This document shows, in pieces, positions 28,822 to 38,718 of a stretch of DNA of 64,000 nt. Both the position numbers and the translations under genes were made by a program. The notes beneath the pieces were generated by a model. The model was not told the origin of the DNA. It was given only the letters and a program-made list of their open reading frames with translations, and searched no databases. Source of the stretch: Betaproteobacteria bacterium (lineage in GTDB: Bacteria > Pseudomonadota > Gammaproteobacteria > Burkholderiales > Burkholderiaceae_C); contig JANXSZ010000025.1 of NCBI GenBank assembly GCA_025356445.1, positions 28,210-92,209 on the forward strand. Reading direction: 5' to 3'. Each line of letters opens with the position of its first letter. Position 1 is the first letter of the stretch.

Positions 28822-30090
28822 ATGAACGCCAACACCTCAACCATGCCCACATCCCTTGTTGTCCTGATCCTCGCGCTGCTGCTGGGCTTACAGCCCATCA
28901 CCACCGATTTTTACCTGCCTGCGCTACCCGCCCTGAGCGAAGGCTTTGGGGCCAGCATGGCCCAAACGCAGCTCACGTTGACGGCCTTGCTGCTGGCGTT
29001 TGGCCTGTCGCAGCTGGTATGGGGGCCACTGTCTGACCGCTTTGGTCGCCGCCCGGTGCTGCTGTGGGGCATGGGCCTGTACACGCTGGCGTCCATGGCG
29101 ATTGTGTTGGCACCGTCGATGCCGTGGCTGATTGGTATTCGCATGGTGCAGGGCATAGCGATGGGAGCAGGTGTGATGTGCGCACGGGCGCTGGTACGGG
29201 ATTTGTACGAGCCTGTGGCCGGGGCTAACGCCATGTCCAAGGGCTTGTCGGGCCTGGGGGTGATCGCCTGCCTGAGCGCGCCACTGGGCGGGCTGCTGTC
29301 TGACTGGTTCGGCTGGCGCTTGGCGATGCTGACGTTGGCGCTGTTTGGTGTGGCCACGCTGTTGCTGATCGTGTTCAAGTTCAAAGAAAGCATCAGGGTC
29401 GTCAACCCGCACGCCTTGCAGCCACAGCGCTTGGCCCGTCAGTGGCGCGAGATCATGGGGAACCCCACGTTTTTGGCGTTTTCAGCCTTGTCGGCAGCGT
29501 CGTATGGCGGCTTGTTCACGTTTTTGGCATCGTCCTCGTTCGTCTTCATCAAAGTGCTGGGATTCAGCAAGACGCAGTACGGGTTGGTGATGTTCTCGAT
29601 GTCGTTCGTCTACATCCTCAGCACCCTGATGTGCCGCAGACTGCTGCCCCGTTTTGGCGTGAAACGCACCGTGGCCATAGGCGGCGGCTTGAGCCTCGCT
29701 GGAGGCAGTGTGATGGCCGCGTTGGCCTATGCCGGGCTGCATTACCCAAGCTTACAGAATGGCTGGGCCATCATGCTGCCGTTTTACCTGTTCATGCTGG
29801 GCCACGGCATTCACCAGCCGTGCAGCCAAAGCGGTGCAGTGGGGCCCTTTCCCCATGCGGCGGGCACGGCATCGGCGTTAAACGGCTTCATGATGATGGT
29901 TGCTGCATTTGCAATGGGAGGCTGGCTGGGTGCGCACATCGACGGCACCATCTGGCCACTGGTGCTGGGGGTATGGTTCTGGAGCGCGTGCATTGCGCTG
30001 TCGGCCTGGGTGCTGGTCGGTAAGTACACAGAAACTCCTAAAACCATAGCTGCTCAAGCCCATCCAGTAAGCATAAGCAGCATAAAATAA
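28822..30090 (+). CDS. Bcr/CflA-type drug efflux transporter (MFS)
   Basis: The product is 422 residues from ATG 28822, just after the mutL stop. Features include [10 protein letters not shown], the MFS loop motif [11 protein letters not shown] and A-R-A-L-V-R-D-L-Y at the TM4-5 region, about twelve hydrophobic segments. The family exports drugs or small peptides by proton antiport. The C-terminal tail is encoded partly by a GCTAT-type repeat (30046-30083). The stop and the miaA start share a base (TAATG). Confidence 0.88.
   Translation: MNANTSTMPTSLVVLILALLLGLQPITTDFYLPALPALSEGFGASMAQTQLTLTALLLAFGLSQLVWGPLSDRFGRRPVLLWGMGLYTLASMAIVLAPSMPWLIGIRMVQGIAMGAGVMCARALVRDLYEPVAGANAMSKGLSGLGVIACLSAPLGGLLSDWFGWRLAMLTLALFGVATLLLIVFKFKESIRVVNPHALQPQRLARQWREIMGNPTFLAFSALSAASYGGLFTFLASSSFVFIKVLGFSKTQYGLVMFSMSFVYILSTLMCRRLLPRFGVKRTVAIGGGLSLAGGSVMAALAYAGLHYPSLQNGWAIMLPFYLFMLGHGIHQPCSQSGAVGPFPHAAGTASALNGFMMMVAAFAMGGWLGAHIDGTIWPLVLGVWFWSACIALSAWVLVGKYTETPKTIAAQAHPVSISSIK
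30046..30083. repeat. Repeat at the 3' end of the MFS gene
   Basis: ATAGCTGCT (30046-30054) and AGCAGCAT (30076-30083) bracket CAAGCCCATCCAGTAAGCATA. This resembles the GCTAT/AAGCGCT repeat found in aroA and changes only the extreme C-terminus ([15 protein letters not shown]). Confidence 0.5.
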
Positions 30091-31058
30091 TGAAAACTCA
30101 GGTTCCATCCCTGCCCTGGCTAGGCATTGCAGGCCCCACAGCCAGCGGCAAATCGGCGTTGTCCATGGCGCTGGCCGCGCATTGGGCAGCCCGTGGGCTG
30201 CGTACCGAGATCATCAGTGTCGATTCGGCGCTGGTCTACCGGCACATGGACATTGGCACCGCCAAACCCAGCACCCAAGAGCAACACGCCATCCCCCACC
30301 ACCTGATCGACATCCGTGACCCCTTGCAGGCTTACAGCGCCGCTGAGTTTGTCACTGATGCCCAGCGGTTGATGGCTGAAATCCGTGCGCGAGGTGCCAT
30401 TCCCCTGCTGGTGGGCGGCACCATGCTGTACTTCAAAGCGCTGATGGACGGCATTGACGACCTGCCCCGCGCAGACGCAGACCTGCGTGCCACGCTGAGT
30501 GCGCGTGGACTTGCCGAGGGCTGGCCCGCGCTGCATGCGGCACTGGCGCAGGTTGACCCTCTCACTGCCGCCCGCCTGGCACCCAACGACAGCCAGCGCA
30601 TTCAGCGGGCGCTGGAGGTCTATCAGCTGACCGGCCAGCCCATGTCCAGCTTTTTCACCTTAAAAACAACAGCAAACAATCTCCATCAAACTTGCACTTA
30701 CCGACTGATAACGCTGGAACCCCTCAACCGGAGCTGGTTACACGAACGCATTGCCCAACGTTTCGATGCGATGCTGGCAGCGGGGTTTATCGACGAGGTA
30801 CGTGCCCTGCGCCAGCGTGGTGATTTGCACCCCGATTTGCCTGCCATGCGCTGTGTAGGTTACCGACAAGCGTGGGCGTTTTTAGAAGGCCAGCTCACCC
30901 TGGCCGAACTGCGCGAGCGCGGCATCATCGCCACCCGGCAGCTGGCCAAGCGCCAGATCACCTGGTTGCGGTCCATGCCCGAGCGGCACGTGATCGCCTG
31001 CGACGGTACAAATGCACTGGCCACCGCAACCCAATGGGCAGACGGGTTCGTGGCCTGA
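30090..31058 (+). CDS. miaA: tRNA dimethylallyltransferase
   Basis: It adds the isopentenyl group to A37 of tRNAs reading UNN codons. The 322-residue protein has the P-loop [24 protein letters not shown], and [12 protein letters not shown]. Like in many proteobacteria it follows mutL closely, here with an efflux gene in between. Confidence 0.95.
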   Translation: MKTQVPSLPWLGIAGPTASGKSALSMALAAHWAARGLRTEIISVDSALVYRHMDIGTAKPSTQEQHAIPHHLIDIRDPLQAYSAAEFVTDAQRLMAEIRARGAIPLLVGGTMLYFKALMDGIDDLPRADADLRATLSARGLAEGWPALHAALAQVDPLTAARLAPNDSQRIQRALEVYQLTGQPMSSFFTLKTTANNLHQTCTYRLITLEPLNRSWLHERIAQRFDAMLAAGFIDEVRALRQRGDLHPDLPAMRCVGYRQAWAFLEGQLTLAELRERGIIATRQLAKRQITWLRSMPERHVIACDGTNALATATQWADGFVA

Positions 31059-31206
31059 GGGGCCTGTGCTTTCCCTAGCTTGAATCACTGCCTACTAGGT
31101 GTAAGAATTGCTTGGCAGTGACCCTGGGTCTCCCCGTCACCACCAAGACAGTGCGACCCGGTCGCTGTGTCACAGCAAACCAACCACTTCGCCAGGAGGA
31201 TTCCCC

Positions 31207-32667
31207 ATGGACTTATCCGCTTTTGCCACTGCCTTGCAAAGCTCACTGGGCACGCATATTCCGCAAATACTGGGGGCCGTCGCCGTGCTGGTGCTCGGCT
31301 GGCTGATCGCCGTGGCCGCCCGTGCCGGCGTGAAGCGCGTACTGACGCTGCTCAAAGTCAACACCCGCATCGAAGAAAGCACCGGGGCACGGCTGGATGC
31401 AGAATCGCCGGTAGCGGTGGGCGTGTTCTGGCTGGTGCTGCTGGCCACGCTGATAGCCGTGCTCAATGTGCTGAACCTCTCGCTCATCAGCAACCCGTTT
31501 GCCAAACTCATGGGTGATGTGATGGGCTACCTGCCCAGTTTGCTTGCTGGCGTGGTGCTCTCACTGGTGGGCTGGCTGCTGGCAACGGTGCTACGGGCAC
31601 TGGCAGTGCGGGCCTTGAACGCCACCAGTTTTGACGAAAAACTCTCTACCGAGGCGGGCATGGCACCCATGAGCCGCAATGCGGGCAATGTGCTGTTTTG
31701 GATCGTCATTTTGATGTTCCTGCCCGCCATTCTGAACGCCTTCCGTCTGAACGGCCTGCTGCAACCCGTCACCCACATGGTGGACAAGCTGCTCGACATG
31801 GTGCCCAACGGCGTGGGCGCGCTGCTGATTGGCGGTGTGGGTTACTTGGTTGCCCGGGTGCTGCGCGGTTTGGTCACGAACTTGCTGGCCGCTGCGGGCA
31901 CCGACCGCCTGAATGAGCGTGTGGGGTTGGACCACGCCGTGCGCCTCTCGACGCTAGCGGGCAATCTGGTGTTCATCTTCGTGTTCATCCCTTCGCTGAT
32001 TGCGGCATTGGATTCGCTCAAGATTGACGCGATTTCGCGCCCAGCCACGCAAATGCTGACGCAAATCCTCTCCGCCGTACCGCAAATCGTAGCGGCTACC
32101 GTGATCTTGCTGCTAACGTGGTACGTGGCCCGTTTTGCCGCACGCTTGCTGTCGTCCTTGCTGGAAAGCGCGGGCGTGGACAGTCTGCCGCAAAAGCTGG
32201 GCATAGGTGAAGCACTGTCAGGCGACAGCCGCCCCTCGCAACTCGCCGCGTGGCTGGTGACATTTTTTGCCATGCTGTTCGCCACCACCGAGGCTGCCGA
32301 CCAACTCGGTTTTGGCCAAGTGCGGGATGTGGTGACGGCATTCATCAAGTTCGGTGGCGACATTCTGCTGGGCAGCGCCATCATGGTCATTGGGGTATGG
32401 CTCTCTAACCTGGCCTACAAAGCGATTGCACAAGCCGATACCACCCACAGCGCAGGCCTGGCCGGTATCGCCCGGCTGGCCATTCTGGGTTTGGTGATCG
32501 CCATGGGCCTGCGCGCCATGGGCATTGCCAATGAGATCGTGCAGATGGCTTTTGGATTGACCTTTGGCGCCGTGGCCGTGGCTGTGGCGCTGTCGTTTGG
32601 TCTGGGTGGGCGTGAAGCGGCAGGCAAGTTGATGGAGCACTGGCTGTCGAAATGGCGCAAAGACTGA
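31207..32667 (+). CDS. CmpX-like mechanosensitive-channel family membrane protein
   Basis: From ATG 31207, preceded by AGGAGG (31194-31199), the product is 486 residues. It consists of repeated units of the 'conserved TM helix' type: I-L-G-A-V-A-V-L-V-L-G-W-L-I-A near residue 20, then similar G-V-V-L-S-L-V-G-W-L-L-A, V-G-A-L-L-I-G-G-V-G-Y-L-V-A and A-A-T-V-I-L-L-L-T-W-Y-V segments, and ends in A-L-S-F-G-L-G-G-R-E-A. CmpX of Pseudomonas aeruginosa has this architecture. Gating or ligand is unknown. Confidence 0.8.
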   Translation: MDLSAFATALQSSLGTHIPQILGAVAVLVLGWLIAVAARAGVKRVLTLLKVNTRIEESTGARLDAESPVAVGVFWLVLLATLIAVLNVLNLSLISNPFAKLMGDVMGYLPSLLAGVVLSLVGWLLATVLRALAVRALNATSFDEKLSTEAGMAPMSRNAGNVLFWIVILMFLPAILNAFRLNGLLQPVTHMVDKLLDMVPNGVGALLIGGVGYLVARVLRGLVTNLLAAAGTDRLNERVGLDHAVRLSTLAGNLVFIFVFIPSLIAALDSLKIDAISRPATQMLTQILSAVPQIVAATVILLLTWYVARFAARLLSSLLESAGVDSLPQKLGIGEALSGDSRPSQLAAWLVTFFAMLFATTEAADQLGFGQVRDVVTAFIKFGGDILLGSAIMVIGVWLSNLAYKAIAQADTTHSAGLAGIARLAILGLVIAMGLRAMGIANEIVQMAFGLTFGAVAVAVALSFGLGGREAAGKLMEHWLSKWRKD

Positions 32668-32715
32668 GTACCGAGCACCGCCATGAAGTGGGGCAGGCCG
32701 GGCTATCATTCACGC

Positions 32716-33690
32716 ATGCAACCATTGCCCGGCACCCGGCGGATCGAGCTTGATCCGCCCCCCTACATTCCCTACAGCCAAGAGTCTCCCTTCTCGGACA
32801 CCTCGACGGCCGCCCCCGTCGCAGGATTGACTCCGTCGCCCTTGGCTGCCTCCCCCCTGCCTCATGCCTCCGTTCAAGCGCCTGCGGCAGCCCCCTCGGC
32901 ACTCCCCCCGCTGACACTGCGCATCACTGGCCTCACCAAGCGTTACGGCGATACCACCGTGTTTGAAAACGTCAACCTGCGGGTTGAACCGGGGGAGTTT
33001 GTCGCTATTGTGGGTGAGTCTGGTGTGGGCAAATCCACCCTGCTGAACTGCATGGCAGGGCTGGACGGTTGGGACGCCGGCAGCGTGCTGCTGGCTGGTG
33101 CCGACCTGGGCGCGATGGACGACACCGCACGGGCCTTGCTGCGCCGTAGCGCGGTAGGTTTTGTATTCCAGGCCTTCCATGTGCTGCCGCATCTGGACGT
33201 GGCTCAAAACATTGCACTGCCCCTGATGCTGCTGAGCACGGCTGCCGATAAAAAGATCAAAACGCCTTGGGCGCAAGACCCCCGCGTGGAAGACATGCTC
33301 GCTGCTGTCGGTTTGGAAGGCCTGGGAAACCGCCTGCCACAGCAACTCTCAGGCGGGCAATTGCAGCGCGTAGCCATCGCCCGTGCCCTGATCCACCGCC
33401 CTCAACTGCTGCTGGCCGATGAACCCACAGGCAATCTTGACCCTGCAACAGCAGCCAAGGTCATGGACGTGCTGAGCACACAGGCGCGAGAGCACGGTAC
33501 CTCGGTGGTCCTGGTAACACACTCGCAAGCCGCCGCCGCACGGGCAGACCGCATTTGTAATTTACGCGCTGATGGCATGGACAGCTTTCGCAATACCCGG
33601 GATGAGCGAAGCGCGCGAGGCGAGCAGAGCGAAAGAGACGATCGCCGTGACCGCAGCCCTGCCCGCTCGCCGCCTAGACGCCCACGTTGA
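32716..33690 (+). CDS. LolD/MacB-like ABC transporter ATPase with Arg-rich tail
   Basis: From ATG 32716 (a start at 32683 is also possible) the protein is 324 residues. After a Pro/Ala/Ser-rich leader of about 60 residues comes a nucleotide-binding domain: [10 protein letters not shown] (Walker A), [14 protein letters not shown] (signature), [12 protein letters not shown] (Walker B) and H-loop V-T-H-S. The spacing and E-P-T-G-N-L-D resemble LolD/FtsE. No permease gene is adjacent, so it is an orphan here. The last 30 residues are strikingly Arg/Ser/Asp-rich and overlap the 3' end of the convergent kinase gene. Confidence 0.82.
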   Translation: MQPLPGTRRIELDPPPYIPYSQESPFSDTSTAAPVAGLTPSPLAASPLPHASVQAPAAAPSALPPLTLRITGLTKRYGDTTVFENVNLRVEPGEFVAIVGESGVGKSTLLNCMAGLDGWDAGSVLLAGADLGAMDDTARALLRRSAVGFVFQAFHVLPHLDVAQNIALPLMLLSTAADKKIKTPWAQDPRVEDMLAAVGLEGLGNRLPQQLSGGQLQRVAIARALIHRPQLLLADEPTGNLDPATAAKVMDVLSTQAREHGTSVVLVTHSQAAAARADRICNLRADGMDSFRNTRDERSARGEQSERDDRRDRSPARSPPRRPR

Positions 33691-35605
33691 TAGCCTTGGG
33701 TGCGGTGCGCGGCAAGCGCAGCATGAAGGTCGCCCCCTCTCCTTCCACACTGCAAACGGTAAGGCTGCCACCCAGCAAATGGGTGACCGCGTTGTAAGCA
33801 ATGTGCAAACCGAGCCCCGTGCCACCCCGGCCCATTTTGGTGGTCATGAAGGGATCAAAAATTTGCGCCAGCAGCGCAGCAGGAATACCTCGGCCATCAT
33901 CGGCCACACTGAGCATGATGCAATCGCCCTCCTCGGCATCAGAGACTCCCGTGATGCGGATAGTGCCGTGCGCGCGGCCTTCAAAACCGTGCAGCACGGC
34001 GTTGTTGATCAGGTTCCCAATCGTCTGCCCCAACGCGCCAGGGTAGCTGTCGAGCTTCAAACCCGGGGCAACCGCCACCACAATCTGGTAGGGCGTGCGG
34101 CTGATGGACGGGCGCAGGCTGACCACCATTTCATCCACGACTTCATGCAACTCAAAGGGGCGGCGCTGTGCGCTGGTTTGGTCTACAGCTACTTGCTTGA
34201 AGCTGCTGACCAGATCAGACGCACGGTGCAAATTGCGCGTAGTCATGTTGGTCGCTTGCTCTACGCTGGCGAGCAGGCTTTCCAATGCGGCCTTGCGCAA
34301 GCCGGTCTGCATCGTCACGCGGAACTGGCGCACCTCATCGCTCAGTGACGTCACGGCCATCAGGCCATTGCCCAGCGGGGTGTTCAGTTCATGCGCTACA
34401 CCAGCCACCAAGCCGCCTAAAGCGGCCATTTTTTCGGCCCGCACCAGCTCACCCTGGGTTGCACGCAGCGTGGTAATGGCACCTGACAACTCTTCATTGG
34501 CCGTGGCCAATGCCTCGGTGCGGTGGGCTACACGAGCCTCGAGTTCGATATTGAGCTCTTGCAGGGTCAACGCCATAGTTTCAAGACTTACTGAAAGATT
34601 ATTGAACTCTAGAATACGACTGCGTGGCCAAGCCCCTACAACAGCGCCCTGCGTAATTTGTGCCGCGCTATCCACAATGCGCCCCAAGGGTCGGGTCAAC
34701 CACGAGGCCCAGAATGGGGCCATCAGCAGCGCCACCAGCACCGCACCTGCAAAGCTGGCCACCACCCAAGCCAAGGTACCGCGCACCTCGCTGTTTTCAA
34801 GCCCTGCGGGTATGCCGCCAATAAAGTACCAGTTCAATGCGGCTGAGCGGGCTACGGCAGGGTGAAAAGTGCGCCCATCCACCTGAAACAAAGCGGGCAA
34901 TATCTGGTTTTCACGCACAGCCCGCATCAACGGCACATTCAGCAGATTCACCGTGCCCACGCTGTGCTCATCCTGGGTGTTGGCCACCACCTCGCCGTAC
35001 TGGTCAAGCAGCCAAATCGTTGAGGTGCGCTTACCCGCGGCCACCTGCACTGTATTCAGCACGTAGTCCAGGGGCACTTCTGCCAACAGGATGCGGTCAT
35101 GCCCTACAGGGGTCGCTAACCCCACCGTGACAGCGCCAGTCAAGGCCGACAGGTACTTGTCGCCCCATACCGTCTGGTGGCTTGCAAGGGCGGCTGTGAA
35201 CAAGGCGTTACCGGACAAATCACTGCCCAACACATCCGCACGGTGCTCACGCAAGGTGGATGCCGTACCAGCAGCCAGTACCAAGCCGTTGTTGGAGGCC
35301 AAATACACCGCACGAAAATCACGCCCAGCCCAGGCTGTGCGGTCCAGCAGCACATTGGCTTGCTCCAAAGGCAAAGTTTCCAGCACCTGTCCGAGCACCT
35401 GCACACGCGATTCCAGAGACCCCAGCAACAACGCCACACGCTGTGCAAGTTCCTCGGTGTCGCGGGCTACTTCATATTTGTTGCTCTGCTCGATCTGCGG
35501 CAACCGCACCAGGAGCAGTGTGGTGCCCACCACCGCAAACGTCACCAGCACGGTGATGACCAGCATGGCAGCCAAATAACTGCGAAGCCACCCTGTACGC
35601 ATCAT
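33674..35605 (-). CDS. Membrane sensor histidine kinase
   Basis: The 643 residues run: transmembrane helix (about 11-33), large periplasmic sensor region (about 35-275, dCache-like), second helix (about 279-300), HAMP (about 302-355), coiled coil, HisKA with G-V-A-H-E-L-N-T-P-L-G-N (phospho-acceptor His405) and HATPase with N-L-I-N-N-A (N box), D-D-G-R-G-I-P and G-G-T-G-L-G-L-H. The start overlaps the stop of the binding-protein gene (ATGA). With the upstream receiver-GGDEF-EAL gene and the binding lipoprotein it forms a tight signalling operon. Confidence 0.92.
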   Translation of the reverse strand: MMRTGWLRSYLAAMLVITVLVTFAVVGTTLLLVRLPQIEQSNKYEVARDTEELAQRVALLLGSLESRVQVLGQVLETLPLEQANVLLDRTAWAGRDFRAVYLASNNGLVLAAGTASTLREHRADVLGSDLSGNALFTAALASHQTVWGDKYLSALTGAVTVGLATPVGHDRILLAEVPLDYVLNTVQVAAGKRTSTIWLLDQYGEVVANTQDEHSVGTVNLLNVPLMRAVRENQILPALFQVDGRTFHPAVARSAALNWYFIGGIPAGLENSEVRGTLAWVVASFAGAVLVALLMAPFWASWLTRPLGRIVDSAAQITQGAVVGAWPRSRILEFNNLSVSLETMALTLQELNIELEARVAHRTEALATANEELSGAITTLRATQGELVRAEKMAALGGLVAGVAHELNTPLGNGLMAVTSLSDEVRQFRVTMQTGLRKAALESLLASVEQATNMTTRNLHRASDLVSSFKQVAVDQTSAQRRPFELHEVVDEMVVSLRPSISRTPYQIVVAVAPGLKLDSYPGALGQTIGNLINNAVLHGFEGRAHGTIRITGVSDAEEGDCIMLSVADDGRGIPAALLAQIFDPFMTTKMGRGGTGLGLHIAYNAVTHLLGGSLTVCSVEGEGATFMLRLPRTAPKAINVGV

Positions 35606-36729
35606 TTCACCGGCACAAACTGGCCGCCACGAATTTCGGTGAAGTACATGTTGCGTGCGGTGTCACCGAAACGGTCAAAGGCAATGGTTTGCTGCAGCCC
35701 CTGATAAGGGCCATATTTAAGCACTGCCGTCTTCACGGATTCGCCCTGTTGCCGCCGCTCCAGGGCTTGAAACAACACAGAGGCCGTATCGTAGGCCGCA
35801 ATGGAGGCAAAGCCTGGCGAGCGTGCAAACCGGGCGACATACGCGTCGCGAAATTGAAGGTAACGCGCAGACGTGTCCGTGCGGTCATACGACTGTGCCA
35901 GCAACATGCCGTTGACCGCATTCCCTCCCAGCTCAACCAGGGCCTCACTGGCGGCCCATTCTGCGGCGCTTTTGGGAAGCTCGGGCGCCAGCTTGCTGGC
36001 CTGCTGGGCCAGTCGCGCCACATCAATGGCGCTGGCGATAAAAAGCAGGCTGTCTGGCTGCGGCGTCAGCAGGGTGCGAATGACATCGCCAAAACCCATG
36101 TTGGCCTGCGACTCGAAAGGCAGCGCCACGCACACCACACCGCCCTGTGCGGTGTAAGCGTCACTGAACTCTTTGAGCCATGATGCCGAGAAACTGCGGT
36201 TACGGGTGTCATACGCCACCGCCACACGCCGCTGCCCGCGTTGAATCAGATGCCGCGCGTAGTCTCGCCCATTGTCCCGCGTGGTACGGTTGATGCGGAT
36301 CAGGTAATCGTCTTTGCCCAAAAAATCGGTAGACGTGATCACTGGGCTTATCAACGTCAGCTGTGCCTTGTCCGCCATGGGCAAAGCCACTTTGGTCATC
36401 GCGCTGGTAAAAGGCCCCACCACCACATCCACCTTGGCAAGCATCAAAGCCTGTAACGCCGTCACCGCCATCTCGGGGTTGTGACCATCGTCCTGAAACA
36501 CGATTTCCAGGGAACGGCCATGAATCCCTCCTTGTCGGTTACGGAGCTCCACCGCCAACATCAGCCCATTGCGCCCAGCTTCTACCGTGTCAGAAGAACG
36601 GTCGGAAAGCCCACCCATAAACCCAATGCGGATGGGTTTCTCGGGGCTACAAGCCGCAAGCACCAGCAATACCCCCAAAAACACCAGCGCAACAACCCCC
36701 AACAACCTGTGCCTCGCCAACGATGCCAT
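35602..36729 (-). CDS. Periplasmic ligand-binding lipoprotein (type I, branched-chain amino acid-like)
   Basis: From ATG 36729 (sharing a base with the upstream stop, TGATG) the product is 375 residues. It has a lipoprotein signal ending L-V-L-A-A-C-S and then I-R-I-G-F-M-G-G-L-S-D, D-D-G-H-N-P and V-V-G-P-F-T-S-A-M, typical of LivJ/AmiC-like binding proteins. No permease is present; between a receiver protein and a histidine kinase gene it more likely presents a ligand to the kinase than feeds a transporter. That role is an inference. Confidence 0.85.
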   Translation of the reverse strand: MASLARHRLLGVVALVFLGVLLVLAACSPEKPIRIGFMGGLSDRSSDTVEAGRNGLMLAVELRNRQGGIHGRSLEIVFQDDGHNPEMAVTALQALMLAKVDVVVGPFTSAMTKVALPMADKAQLTLISPVITSTDFLGKDDYLIRINRTTRDNGRDYARHLIQRGQRRVAVAYDTRNRSFSASWLKEFSDAYTAQGGVVCVALPFESQANMGFGDVIRTLLTPQPDSLLFIASAIDVARLAQQASKLAPELPKSAAEWAASEALVELGGNAVNGMLLAQSYDRTDTSARYLQFRDAYVARFARSPGFASIAAYDTASVLFQALERRQQGESVKTAVLKYGPYQGLQQTIAFDRFGDTARNMYFTEIRGGQFVPVK

Positions 36730-38564
36730 CACAAAACCGTACCCAAGCGCTGCTCTAGCCACAGTAACAACTCATCGATGGGCATAGGCTTGGCATACAG
36801 GTAGCCTTGCGCTTCGTCGCACCCCAAATCACGCAAAATAGTGGCTTGCGCTTCGGTTTCCACCCCTTCGGCCAGCACCAGCATGCCCAGCTGATGGCCC
36901 AGTGGCACGATCATCTCGGCAATGCGTGCGCCCAGGCGACCCGAATCCAGCGAGGTCACAAAAGCGCGGTCAATTTTGAGGCGGTCTGCAGGCAATTGAT
37001 CCAGGTACGACAGCGAAGAAAAGCCGGTACCAAAATCGTCGATCGCCACCGCGATGCCACGCGCCTTGATTTCCCGAAGCAGCGCGGCCACCCGCACCAT
37101 GCCCATCACAGCCACCGATTCGGTGATTTCCAGCTCCAGGCAATCGGGCGATATGCCGGTGTCGCGCAAAGCCTCGTCCACCATCGCTAAAAACTGGACC
37201 TGCGCAAACTGCACCGATGACACGTTCACCGCCACACGAATACCGGTGATACCCCTGGCCCGCAGTTGGCCAATGGCGTGCAGTGAGGTGCGCAGCACCC
37301 ACGCCCCAATGGCCACAATCAACCCCGACTGCTCAGCCACGGGGATGAACTGGTCGGGCGGCACAAACTGACCATCTTCGGTACGCCAGCGCACCAGTGC
37401 CTCCACACCAATAGGCCGACCCGTTTGCAATGACACCTGCGGTTGGTAAACCACAAACAGCCGTTCGTGGTCAAACGCTTTTTGCAGACCGTGCAGCAAA
37501 CGGGTGCGCTCACGGGTGGCCACGCCCACTTCCAGCGAGTAGTAAGCACTGCGCCCCTGGCCTGATTCTTTGGCACGCTTGAGCGCGATGGATGCATTTT
37601 TGAGCAAATCGAGGCCACTGACAGCCGCATCATCACAGCGCACAAAGCCCATGCAGATCGACACTGGCCGCAGTACACCCTCAATTTCAAAAGGCTCCTC
37701 GAACACTGCACGCAATACCCTGGGGTTAACCCAGGCATCGTCGCCCAGCAGCGCAAACGTATCCCCTGCAACCCGGGCCAGCAGGCCGCGTCCGGCATGC
37801 ACCTCGGCCAGCCGACGCGCAATGGCTGCGAGCAACAAATCACCGTAGACATGGCCAAACATGTCGTTGGTCTCAGCGAACTGGTCGACATCCATTAACC
37901 CAATGGACTGCCCAGCATGAAGACCACTCTGGCTGGTATCGTCCAAATGCTGCACAAAGGCCGTGCGGTTGGGTAAGCCCAGCAAGCGGTCTACAAAAGC
38001 ATAGTCACGCAAACGCGCTACCAATTCCAGGTTGGTGGCATACAAAGCATCCAGGCGGCGCAACTGGTCGTAAGAACGAATGGACGTGGTGAGCGTGGTG
38101 TACAACTTGGTGCGGGTCAGCTCACTTTTGGTTTTGTAGTCGTTGATGTCGTAACGGCGAATGGTGTCAATCTCGGGCGCTTGACCCGGTTGGCCAGTAC
38201 GCAAAATAATACGAATGTGGGTCATGCCCAACTCACCGCGAATGGCCGTCACCATGGTCAGCCCGGCGTCATCGGTTTCCATCACCACGTCCAGCAAGAC
38301 GACCGCCACATCACGCTCATACCGCAGAATCGTCAGGGCATCCGCAGCGGAATGCGCGTGCAGCAAATGCAGCCTGCGCCCTTCAATATCAAGCCCGCGC
38401 AGACCGTAGGCGGTACTCTCATGCACATCAGGGTCGTCATCCACCACCAAAATCCGCCACGCATCAGGCGTATCACCCACGGCCAATGCAGAGCTTTCAG
38501 GCTCGGCATCCATGAACTCCAGAAGATCATCATCCATGAAAGGTGGCGATTGACGCAGCTCCAT
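36729..38564 (-). CDS. Response regulator with degenerate GGDEF and intact EAL domain
   Basis: The 611 residues comprise a receiver domain (about 37-165; phospho-acceptor Asp92 in V-V-L-L-D-V-V, K144-type region Y-K-T-K), a GGDEF-like domain (about 190-345) where the active loop reads V-A-G-D-T-F instead of G-G-D-E-F, and an EAL domain (about 355-608) with E388-A-L, E-L-E-I-T-E-S, I-D-D-F-G-T-G and E-G-V-E-T-E-A-Q all present. It should therefore be a phosphorylation-controlled c-di-GMP phosphodiesterase rather than a cyclase. It is first in the signalling operon. Confidence 0.92.
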   Translation of the reverse strand: MELRQSPPFMDDDLLEFMDAEPESSALAVGDTPDAWRILVVDDDPDVHESTAYGLRGLDIEGRRLHLLHAHSAADALTILRYERDVAVVLLDVVMETDDAGLTMVTAIRGELGMTHIRIILRTGQPGQAPEIDTIRRYDINDYKTKSELTRTKLYTTLTTSIRSYDQLRRLDALYATNLELVARLRDYAFVDRLLGLPNRTAFVQHLDDTSQSGLHAGQSIGLMDVDQFAETNDMFGHVYGDLLLAAIARRLAEVHAGRGLLARVAGDTFALLGDDAWVNPRVLRAVFEEPFEIEGVLRPVSICMGFVRCDDAAVSGLDLLKNASIALKRAKESGQGRSAYYSLEVGVATRERTRLLHGLQKAFDHERLFVVYQPQVSLQTGRPIGVEALVRWRTEDGQFVPPDQFIPVAEQSGLIVAIGAWVLRTSLHAIGQLRARGITGIRVAVNVSSVQFAQVQFLAMVDEALRDTGISPDCLELEITESVAVMGMVRVAALLREIKARGIAVAIDDFGTGFSSLSYLDQLPADRLKIDRAFVTSLDSGRLGARIAEMIVPLGHQLGMLVLAEGVETEAQATILRDLGCDEAQGYLYAKPMPIDELLLWLEQRLGTVL

Positions 38565-38664
38565 AAGGTTCGTTGGCGGGCAGGGAATTCCACTCTAGCA
38601 GAGCAGTGAACAATCTGGGGGAGGGGAAAACCTAAAGCGCGCTAACAAATGCATAGCATCCAAG

Positions 38665-38696
38665 GCATAAATCACCGATCACACGGTGTTTTATGC
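38665..38696. other. Stem-loop between NicB-like gene and response regulator
   Basis: GCATAAATCACCG (38665-38677) and CGGTGTTTTATGC (38684-38696) form a 13-base arm pair with one mismatch and a six-base loop. It lies downstream of the eleven-gene operon and upstream of the signalling operon, both leftward. Without a T-tract on the minus strand it may be a terminator, an RNA-stabilising hairpin or an operator. Confidence 0.4.
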
Positions 38697-38718
38697 GGCT
38701 TGGCGAGCCATGGCAAAC

